Positions 1 through 6,173 of a stretch of DNA of 8,304 nucleotides are shown piece by piece. A program made the position numbers and the translations under genes. The notes under the pieces were generated by a model. It saw nothing but the letters and a program-made list of their open reading frames with translations. It ran no database searches and was not told where the DNA came from. The stretch spans positions 1 to 8,304 of the forward strand of contig JALOMX010000074.1 of assembly GCA_025455245.1 (NCBI GenBank). The letters are read 5' to 3'. How positions within the stretch are numbered: the stretch's first letter is position 1; each line of letters opens with the position of its first letter. The stretch comes from Chitinophagaceae bacterium (GTDB lineage: Bacteria > Bacteroidota > Bacteroidia > Chitinophagales > Chitinophagaceae).

Positions 1-1359
1 GGATGGGTCTGTTACCACTTCGCTCCGGGCATCATCGCCATAATTTCTATCGGTAAATGAGGGGGCTGTTATAGGAAACTTGTGCCGGACATTCACACCA
101 TCATCGCCGGAGCCACCAATCCTGACTGATCCGATAATGTTGGTTCCTGTGGTATTGAATTTTGTAAGAACAATATCCCACTGACCTCCGGTGCCGATAT
201 TTCCTGCACCACGGGCAGGATAATTAGTGGAAAGGGTACGCCCGGCCACGACGAGGTTTCCAAAGGGATCCACTACCAAACTATGAGGTTGTTCATTGGA
301 ATTTCCACCCAAAAAAGTTGAATAAATCCTTGTCCGGCCAAGCGGGTCGAGCTTAACTATGTTTATATCAAAACCTGTAGTGCCTTCGGTACTGGCAGTT
401 CCGCCACCAAATGCAGCCTGAAAGGCCCCGGTGGTAACAGGGTAATTGGGACCTATGACAATACCTCCGCCATAAGCATTTCCATCGCGGTCGAAGGTTG
501 CGGTATAGCCCCAGTTATCCGATACACTTCCCGCAAAAGTGCTGAAGACAAAAGTAGGATCAATCACAAGGGGCACCGAAGGATCATAAACGGCAAATCG
601 AAACGTAACCGTATTTCCCTTTAGCACATATTGACAAGGGATCGTTTTTCTCCCGTTTGGAGTTGGTTGATAGGAATATGGTACCTTTTCCCGGTTTTCA
701 CCCACTGATGTTTTAATAACCAACTCGCCCTTTTCTATCCTTAAGGATTCTACCCCTTCATATTCAAGCCTGATGCTTCCCGCATCACCTCCGGGTGCAA
801 CCACCCATTCATATTTTACAAATCCATTATCGGAAAAAAAACGAAGATCCACACCCCTGTAAACGCCGGTATAGTTGATCAGGCTGTAACTTAATACCCC
901 TCCCTTCCACCTGGAGGAATCATCACCCAAAAAATAATTGGTATAGCCCGGCACTTGTTTTTCGGGACGAAAAGATGGTTCCTGATTTGCGCCTGAAAAA
1001 CGAACAGTATAGGCGTGCGCTTTTATTGACCGGGGACTTTGGGATACAGCCGCAACCTGTACACCTGCATTTCCATCCGGTGATTGAAGAAACCCATGTC
1101 CCGACTGTGCATTGGCTATTGCCTTATATGCCTGCTGATCGTATTGAAGTACTTTGTATCCGTCTTTAAGGAGGAAAAGGGCTCCGCTTGAAAGCCTTCC
1201 CATAAACTGTACATCATGATGCCACTGACCCTTGTTTTCAGTGTACTCAAGCGATTGGGAAGTCGTTTTTAAACAAGGCAGCATCATAAATGCAAAAAGC
1301 CCCGTTAAGTGAGCCTTGCATTTCAGATAAGTGATTAATTTATGAATAGCCTTATTCAA
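1..1359 (-). CDS. Secreted SBBP beta-propeller protein, N-terminal part (cut by window edge), paralog of the 2442-6101 gene
   Basis: The frame is open from a TTG at 1359 through base 1 (453 codons, no stop or frameshift), so the C-terminus lies beyond the window. An in-frame TAA sits directly before the TTG. The first in-frame ATG (1287) would cut away the signal peptide, so TTG is preferred. Residues 1-35 look like a long signal peptide (hydrophobic core LTGLFAFMMLPCL, residues 18-30), followed by the ENKGQW motif at about 41-46. That motif is also found just after the signal peptide of the 1219-residue upstream gene. The two proteins align throughout. In the 50 residues from VIDPT (position 265 here, 262 there) I count 37 identities by eye. 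Visible parts are the conserved N-terminal module (about 38-262) and the first three SBBP-type propeller blades. By analogy, PKD domains and a T9SS sorting domain probably follow, but this is inference. The start lies 37 bases after the PorP/SprF stop, so co-transcription is likely. Surface location is inferred; molecular function is unknown. Confidence 0.88.
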   Translation of the reverse strand, partial: MNKAIHKLITYLKCKAHLTGLFAFMMLPCLKTTSQSLEYTENKGQWHHDVQFMGRLSSGALFLLKDGYKVLQYDQQAYKAIANAQSGHGFLQSPDGNAGVQVAAVSQSPRSIKAHAYTVRFSGANQEPSFRPEKQVPGYTNYFLGDDSSRWKGGVLSYSLINYTGVYRGVDLRFFSDNGFVKYEWVVAPGGDAGSIRLEYEGVESLRIEKGELVIKTSVGENREKVPYSYQPTPNGRKTIPCQYVLKGNTVTFRFAVYDPSVPLVIDPTFVFSTFAGSVSDNWGYTATFDRDGNAYGGGIVIGPNYPVTTGAFQAAFGGGTASTEGTTGFDINIVKLDPLGRTRIYSTFLGGNSNEQPHSLVVDPFGNLVVAGRTLSTNYPARGAGNIGTGGQWDIVLTKFNTTGTNIIGSVRIGGSGDDGVNVRHKFPITAPSFTDRNYGDDARSEVVTDPS

Positions 1360-1396
1360 TTAGTCTCGGTTTATTGGAAACACCTATGGAAGCTGT

Positions 1397-2419
1397 TTAA
1401 AACGAAGGGCAACGGGACTGCCTTGGCGTACGTGTACTGAAGGCACCAAACTTAATGAGGGAAAATTCGATGGCGCCATTACCCCCATTAAAATTCTTTA
1501 CATTGCTCATGGTGGCATCGTAACTAAAGGTAAGCCTTGTTGCATTCCATTCTACACCAACCATACCAATCGCAGCATCTCCTGCACGCATGTAAGCTCC
1601 GCCAAGCACCTGCGTCTCTCCTCCTCCCGATAAGTTGTACTGAGCCATAAGGCCACCAACAAGTTCACTTGCGCCGGCTTGATTGCTGTAGTAAACATTG
1701 GGGCTTATGATCCACTGTTCGCTTGCTTTGATGGCCATATTGGCAAAGGCTGTTGTCCGCATAGGAACCCTGTTATCGGATACATCTTCGGAGAAGAAGG
1801 ATTCACGGGGTGTGTTCAGGTGCATAAGGCTTACCCCTGCGTTGAAATAAACATTTTCATTGGGAAAATATGCATAGTTAAGCCCCGCCTGAATATCAAG
1901 GTAACCAATCTGAGAAAAGGCAAAACTTTCTCCGCTTGGCACATTGCTGTCAAAAAATTTACCTGTCCATTGGTTTTCCCAACGAAAATTCTGAATATCG
2001 ATACGCTTGCTTGCAAAGCCAACATTAAACCCAGCAGATAACAGGTGCGCTTCTCCCAACTCCTGATGGTATGCAATGCTTCCGTACATTTTGGTGCTTG
2101 TAAGTCCGCCATCGCCGGCCACATCATTGAGCAAAACACCACCAAGCCCAAGCCAACCATTGGGGATGCTTTCACGGTTTATCTGAATATCGCCCCAAAG
2201 GCTTACTGTTTTGTAGGGCGCCGGCAACGACCACCATTGGTTTCGATAGCTGCCCCCAACCCTGAAATCATAATCAGGATTGAAACCGGTATTGGCAGGA
2301 TTGGTCAGCAGCGGATTATTCATAAACTGACTGAAATGCAAGTCCTGTGCACCCGTATATCCAAAACAGCCAAGCATTCCTAAAAGGACAAGGCTTATTT
2401 TTGGATTCAATATTTTCAT
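1397..2419 (-). CDS. PorP/SprF-family type IX secretion outer-membrane protein
   Basis: This 340-residue protein starts at ATG 2419 and has a signal peptide (residues 1-24, likely cleaved at YTGA|QD). Straight after it comes the family hallmark QDLHFSQFMNNPLLTNPANTG-like segment (25-45), then YRNQW (58-62). The rest alternates aromatic and glycine-rich strands typical of an outer-membrane beta-barrel. It ends in CPSF, close to the CPxF end common in this family. Length and organisation fit the PorP/SprF family (TIGR03519, PF11751). Known members include PorP, a T9SS component, and SprF, needed for surface delivery of the adhesin SprB, which carries a type B sorting domain. The gene lies 22 bases after a large type B cargo gene, the same order as sprB-sprF, and 37 bases before a second related cargo. 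A cargo-specific SprF-like role is therefore more likely than core PorP, but sequence alone does not decide it. A cysteine at 18 in the signal peptide is a poor lipobox match (MLGC) and is not taken as a lipidation site. Confidence 0.93.
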   Translation of the reverse strand: MKILNPKISLVLLGMLGCFGYTGAQDLHFSQFMNNPLLTNPANTGFNPDYDFRVGGSYRNQWWSLPAPYKTVSLWGDIQINRESIPNGWLGLGGVLLNDVAGDGGLTSTKMYGSIAYHQELGEAHLLSAGFNVGFASKRIDIQNFRWENQWTGKFFDSNVPSGESFAFSQIGYLDIQAGLNYAYFPNENVYFNAGVSLMHLNTPRESFFSEDVSDNRVPMRTTAFANMAIKASEQWIISPNVYYSNQAGASELVGGLMAQYNLSGGGETQVLGGAYMRAGDAAIGMVGVEWNATRLTFSYDATMSNVKNFNGGNGAIEFSLIKFGAFSTRTPRQSRCPSF

Positions 2420-2422
2420 AAT

Positions 2423-2438
2423 ATAATAAATTTATTAT
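2423..2438. repeat. Perfect 16-base AT-only palindrome in the intergenic gap
   Basis: The sequence ATAATAAA-TTTATTAT is its own reverse complement. It fills most of the 22-base gap between the stop of the surface-protein gene (2442) and the ATG of the PorP/SprF gene (2419). It lacks G-C pairs and a following T run, so it is not a convincing terminator. It could be an AT-rich translation-initiation region, which is common before Bacteroidota genes lacking Shine-Dalgarno sites, or simply chance in AT-rich DNA. Confidence 0.4.
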
Positions 2439-2441
2439 CTA

Positions 2442-5400
2442 TTATCTGATCAATGTTACACTGCCTGATTTCCGGATCAGATCGCCGGTCAGCAGTTCTG
2501 CCTCAAGGGTATAACCGTAAGCATCCATGGGCTGCGGCTTTCCATTAAACCGTCCATCCCAACCATTCCTTACATCATTGGTTTCAAAAACCATCTGTCC
2601 CCACCGGTTGAATATCCTGAAAGTCATTCTGACCACACCAAACCCGATTACAACGGCCCGGTCATTGACGCCATCCTCATTGGGGGTAAATGCGGTTACA
2701 ACATCAATCAAAGGATCAACCACAGCATCTACAGGCCGGCATAGTGTATCATTGCAACCAATATCATTGTAAGTAATCAGGCACACATCATAAGTGCCGG
2801 TTTGCCTGTACTGATGCCGCACGAGCGTATCCCTTCTGATGGTAATCAGGCTGTCACCATCGCCAAAAAGCCATTTGTATTGTACGGCCGGTTGGGAGAG
2901 GTTGGTAAAGGTGGTTGGGATATTTTCTTCTGATGGATTTGGCGAAAAAGTGAATTGTGCTATTGGTTTGCTCAGAACCTGCAGTGTTTTGGTAATGGTA
3001 TCCCTCAGATTACAGGTTGTAGGATCATCGGCTATCAACCTTATGCTGTATGTGCCCGGATTAGCATAAGTTACAACGGGGTTGATTGCCGTACTTGTTT
3101 GCCCGTTACCAAGGTCCCAGAAGAAGGTTTGCCCACCCGCTGAGGTGTTGGTTATTTGTGTGGTGTAAGGTGCACAACCCGGCGAAACAATATCAAAGTC
3201 GGCAATTACCTCGGGGCTTACCCTGATGGTAATGGGAAATGTATCGGGGGCATTGCAATAATTGGTATCAGTCAAAACCAAACGAACGGTATAGGTCCCC
3301 GGCGCAGGGTACTGATGGGTTACAGAAACCCTGTTTGCCTTTAAGGGAGGCGTATTGTCTCCAAACAACCATGTGAATGAGGTATCATTGAAAGGTTTGC
3401 CCGGTATTACAGAGCTAAGATTATCAAACCTGTACCTGAGCGAGTCGCAGGGATCAAGTTTGTTGGCAATCGCATTCAGGTTAACCCGGTCAGTCCGCAC
3501 CCGGATGTTTACATAAGAAGTATCTCTGGGAAAACACCTGTTCAGGTCAATGGCAATCAACCGCACCCGATAGGTTCCCGCTGCTGAATATGAATGAGAA
3601 ATATTGGGGGTGGTTGTCGTTATTTCCGGGCTACCGTCTCCGAAATTCCAAACATAAGACTGTCCGATAGCAATCGTATCCCGAAAATCCACCACCGTTG
3701 GAGCACATGCACTTGTATCACCATCCACACCATCAATAGATGACTTGATGCCTGTTTCTACGCCCGAAAGATCGAATGCAATTTTTACCACTGCAAGGTT
3801 ACAAATGGCACCTGCAGGCTTGCTTGGGGCAATTACCCCCGGTGTGGTTGGGAACTGACCCGGACTACAGTTGGCACAAATACCCTGGTATATAACCCCT
3901 CTTGGATCGAAGCGGCTTGTGCCACCGTCCACATGATCGGGGGTTCCGCTGCTTGGAGGGTCTTGCTGTCCAAAAAAAGTTCCATAGAGCTGACTGGCTG
4001 CATTCCTTTCTAAAACAAAAAAGTAAAAATCCTTTCCGTCCGTCGTGGGGTCTATTGCATCCGGGGTAACAGGCAGGTTATTTGTACCGGCATTCTGATA
4101 AGGAGTTTGACCACCCATACTTCCACCCCATCCGCTTACGTACACGTTTTCACAGCGGTCTACCAAAAAGGCCGTTGGTGAAATATTGGGGAACCCGGTG
4201 GCTGTTCCAAAAACTGTTGAATAAACATAAGCAGAAAAATCAGCTTGAAGTTTGGCTATGAACTGCTTACCTCCGGGCTGACTATAAGCAGCGTTACGTA
4301 TGGGAAAGTTGGTTGTTGCACCTCCGGTATTGGTACCCATTACATACACAAAACCATTTCTGTCTTCCTGAATTCCATAAATCTGATCGGTACCTGTGGT
4401 GCCGATATATGTTGAACGAACAACTGAAGTTCCATCTGCAGAAAGTTTCGCAATAAACCCATCTGCAATTCCGCCATTATAGGTTGTACCTACCGTACCT
4501 GTTTTATTTCCCGGAAAATCAGAACTTGCCGTACCTCCCGCCACAAGAACTGTATTATCATTATCAATAAACAAAACATAAGCGGCATCATCACCACTGC
4601 CACCGATCAGTGTTGCAAAAGAAAGACCGAGGGTCGGAGAGAAACGGAGGCATAATGCATCCTGTTCGCCGCCAAGGGTATTCTGAAAAGCCCCCGGAGT
4701 AATGGGGAAATCATTGCTGCGGGTACAGGAAGCAACATAAATATTGCCATTGCGGTCAGTAAGTACTTCACTACGGGCATCATCGCCATAATTCTGAAAA
4801 AGGCTTTGTGGCCCCGTTGACCCTGTAGCTTTATGTTTAATGTTCACACCGTCGTCACGGGTACCACCAATTTGAACCGAACCAATCAGGGCTGAACCTG
4901 TGGGGTTGAATTTGGTTACAATAATATCCCAACCGCCACCCGGACCAATCCGTCCACCCGAGGTAATCGGAAAATTAGTAGCAGAGGTAGTTCGGCCCGA
5001 GACAATAAGGTTGCCCCCGCCATCCACCACAAGGCTGTGTGGCTGTTCATTTCCCGATCCGCCAAGATAGGTTGAATAAAGACGTTGATTGCCGGTAGGC
5101 GTAAGCTTCATAAGGGCAATATCAAAACCGGTACCTTCCCCGGTATTACCCCCTCCGCCAAATGTGCGTTGAAAAGCACCTACTGTAGTTGGCCAGCCAT
5201 TACCAAATGCAATTCCGCCACCATAAGCATTTCCAAGTGCGTCATAGGTTGCGGTATAACCCCAGTTGTCGGTGGTGCTGCCTGCAAACGTGGAAAATAC
5301 CAGCGTGGGATCGATCACCAGGATTGCATTTTTGTCATAAACCCCAAGCCGGTAACGCACTTCATCGCCGGTTACCTGATACTGACAATCCACTTCAACC

Positions 5401-6101
5401 TTTTTCCCCTCAATTACCTGATAGGCATAAGGCTTCTTTTCCGTAATGCTGCTAACCGATGTTTTTACCAATAAGTCACCGGTTTTAAGCCTAGCAATTT
5501 CAGCCCCGGCATATTTCAAAATAATATTACCCGCATTGGCATTGGGATGAACGATCAGTTCATACTTGAGGTAACCGTCTTCCGAATAAAACCTTGCATC
5601 AATCCCATTGTAAAGACCACCATAATTCAGGGTGCCAAAAGACTTTACACCGGTTTTCCATGCAGATGGATCGTTACCAACAAAATAATTGGCATATCCT
5701 GCAAGTTCGCGATCGGGAATAAGCTTTACATCAGGGTTTGCACCTTTAAATATGACATCGTAGGCATGGCTGCGAACCGGAGGCCCATCGGGTCCCATCT
5801 CTTTTACCGCCGTCGTGGCGCCCCCGGTTGTGCCCTGTTCGGCTATTTTCTTTGCATCAACAGAATGACGATGCACATGCTTGCCGGTAAAAAACTCCAT
5901 GGCCGCGGCATAGTCATCCGGATGATGCTGTAACACCCTGTAACCGTTATTTGTCAGAAAAAAGGCACCTATTGATAGCTCCCCCTTATAACGAAAGGCC
6001 GGATTCCATTGCCCTTTGTTTTCCGTAAATTCAAAGGTTTGGGCACGCATTTCCCCTACAAATAGAAATGCAATCCAAAAAATACTAAGTCTGATGATCA
6101 A
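2442..6101 (-). CDS. Large secreted SBBP-propeller/PKD surface protein with type B T9SS sorting domain
   Basis: This 1219-residue protein is predicted to be exported by Sec, then across the outer membrane by the type IX system. The start is a TTG at 6101. An in-frame TAA lies seven codons upstream, and the first ATG (residue 18) would remove the signal peptide (residues 1-20, core IFWIAFLFVG, cleavage near MRA|QT). Order of parts: ENKGQW motif (27-32) and conserved N-terminal module to about 260; seven SBBP-like blades (about 262-776); four PKD domains (about 785-1126); and a type B sorting domain (about 1133-1219) with AFTPNEDGVND, FNRWGQ, GWDGRFNGK and a final VTLIR, as in the gliding-motility-associated C-terminal family (TIGR04131, PF13585). 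No enzyme active site was recognised. PKD and propeller domains suggest an adhesive or structural surface role (inference). It lies 72 bases after recG and 22 bases before a PorP/SprF gene, and is probably co-transcribed with the latter. A paralog follows at 1359-1. Confidence 0.95.
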   Translation of the reverse strand: MIIRLSIFWIAFLFVGEMRAQTFEFTENKGQWNPAFRYKGELSIGAFFLTNNGYRVLQHHPDDYAAAMEFFTGKHVHRHSVDAKKIAEQGTTGGATTAVKEMGPDGPPVRSHAYDVIFKGANPDVKLIPDRELAGYANYFVGNDPSAWKTGVKSFGTLNYGGLYNGIDARFYSEDGYLKYELIVHPNANAGNIILKYAGAEIARLKTGDLLVKTSVSSITEKKPYAYQVIEGKKVEVDCQYQVTGDEVRYRLGVYDKNAILVIDPTLVFSTFAGSTTDNWGYTATYDALGNAYGGGIAFGNGWPTTVGAFQRTFGGGGNTGEGTGFDIALMKLTPTGNQRLYSTYLGGSGNEQPHSLVVDGGGNLIVSGRTTSATNFPITSGGRIGPGGGWDIIVTKFNPTGSALIGSVQIGGTRDDGVNIKHKATGSTGPQSLFQNYGDDARSEVLTDRNGNIYVASCTRSNDFPITPGAFQNTLGGEQDALCLRFSPTLGLSFATLIGGSGDDAAYVLFIDNDNTVLVAGGTASSDFPGNKTGTVGTTYNGGIADGFIAKLSADGTSVVRSTYIGTTGTDQIYGIQEDRNGFVYVMGTNTGGATTNFPIRNAAYSQPGGKQFIAKLQADFSAYVYSTVFGTATGFPNISPTAFLVDRCENVYVSGWGGSMGGQTPYQNAGTNNLPVTPDAIDPTTDGKDFYFFVLERNAASQLYGTFFGQQDPPSSGTPDHVDGGTSRFDPRGVIYQGICANCSPGQFPTTPGVIAPSKPAGAICNLAVVKIAFDLSGVETGIKSSIDGVDGDTSACAPTVVDFRDTIAIGQSYVWNFGDGSPEITTTTPNISHSYSAAGTYRVRLIAIDLNRCFPRDTSYVNIRVRTDRVNLNAIANKLDPCDSLRYRFDNLSSVIPGKPFNDTSFTWLFGDNTPPLKANRVSVTHQYPAPGTYTVRLVLTDTNYCNAPDTFPITIRVSPEVIADFDIVSPGCAPYTTQITNTSAGGQTFFWDLGNGQTSTAINPVVTYANPGTYSIRLIADDPTTCNLRDTITKTLQVLSKPIAQFTFSPNPSEENIPTTFTNLSQPAVQYKWLFGDGDSLITIRRDTLVRHQYRQTGTYDVCLITYNDIGCNDTLCRPVDAVVDPLIDVVTAFTPNEDGVNDRAVVIGFGVVRMTFRIFNRWGQMVFETNDVRNGWDGRFNGKPQPMDAYGYTLEAELLTGDLIRKSGSVTLIR
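2445..2705 (-). other. Type B T9SS C-terminal sorting domain (within the 1219-residue protein)
   Basis: Residues 1133-1219 carry the full set of family signatures: AFTPNEDGVND (1137-1147), FRIFNRWGQMVFE (1161-1173), GWDGRFNGKP (1180-1189), DAYGYTLEA (1193-1201) and the terminal GSVTLIR. Such domains direct secretion by T9SS. Unlike type A signals, known type B cargo such as SprB depends on a partner SprF-like protein, which fits the PorP/SprF gene immediately downstream. Confidence 0.95.
2724..3749 (-). repeat. Four tandem PKD domains (within the 1219-residue protein)
   Basis: Each unit shows the WxFGDG-like strand and a later GTYxVxL strand: YVWNFGDGSP (816-825) with AGTYRVRLIAID (841-852); FTWLFGDNTP (909-918) with PGTYTVRLVLTD (934-945); FFWDLGNGQT (993-1002) with PGTYSIRLIADD (1015-1026); YKWLFGDGDS (1075-1084) with TGTYDVCLIT (1101-1110). 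Units 1-3 each have one early and one late cysteine (799/856, 885/949, 976/1030), suggesting a disulfide in each. Unit 4 lacks the early cysteine and instead has 1107, 1116 and 1121. PKD domains commonly act as extended spacers or binding modules in secreted proteins. Confidence 0.9.
3774..5318 (-). repeat. Predicted seven-bladed SBBP-type beta-propeller (within the 1219-residue protein)
   Basis: Seven repeat units begin with an STYLGG-like strand and continue to a DxxGNxYVxG-like strand. Units start near residues 270 (STFAGS), 343 (STYLGGSG), 407 (GSVQIGG), 496 (ATLIGGSGDD), 563 (STYIGTTG), 628 (STVFGTAT) and 707 (GTFFGQ). The second strands include GNAYGGG, GNLIVSG, GNIYVAS, NTVLVAGG, GFVYVMG, ENVYVSG and GVIYQGI. 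This resembles the SBBP repeat family (PF06739). Seven units would make a closed propeller, but blade number is judged by eye. Units 3 and 7 carry longer insertions, and unit 7 has the motif DHVDGGTSRFDPRG (722-735) followed by CANC. Confidence 0.8.
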
Positions 6102-6173
6102 AACAAATCGATTTCGTGATTAAAAGTACTATTAAAACGTTGTAGGTAAGCTGAAAATTATCATGAAATCCTG

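Noticed and set aside
975..1169. Plus-strand 64-codon open frame
   Set aside because: It lies opposite the coding strand of the partial propeller gene, has no recognisable family features, and the minus-strand frame is clearly homologous to the neighbouring gene.
1364..1396. Possible hairpin between the PorP/SprF stop and the downstream gene (GGTGTTT against AAACC)
   Set aside because: The stem is short, needs a bulge and has no following T run, so it is not a credible terminator.
1831..2175. Minus-strand 114-codon frame inside the PorP/SprF gene
   Set aside because: It is out of frame with a well-supported family member and has no recognisable features.
3774..5318. Glycine/threonine-rich repeats as a possible tandem DNA repeat or CRISPR-like array
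   Set aside because: The periodicity is at protein level, with diverged DNA and irregular spacing; it is explained by propeller blades.
6121..6128. Possible -7 box TACTTTTA (minus strand) before the 1219-residue gene
   Set aside because: It differs from TAnnTTTG at the last base, and no TTG is visible at the expected -33 spacing, so a promoter in this 72-base gap is possible but not supported.
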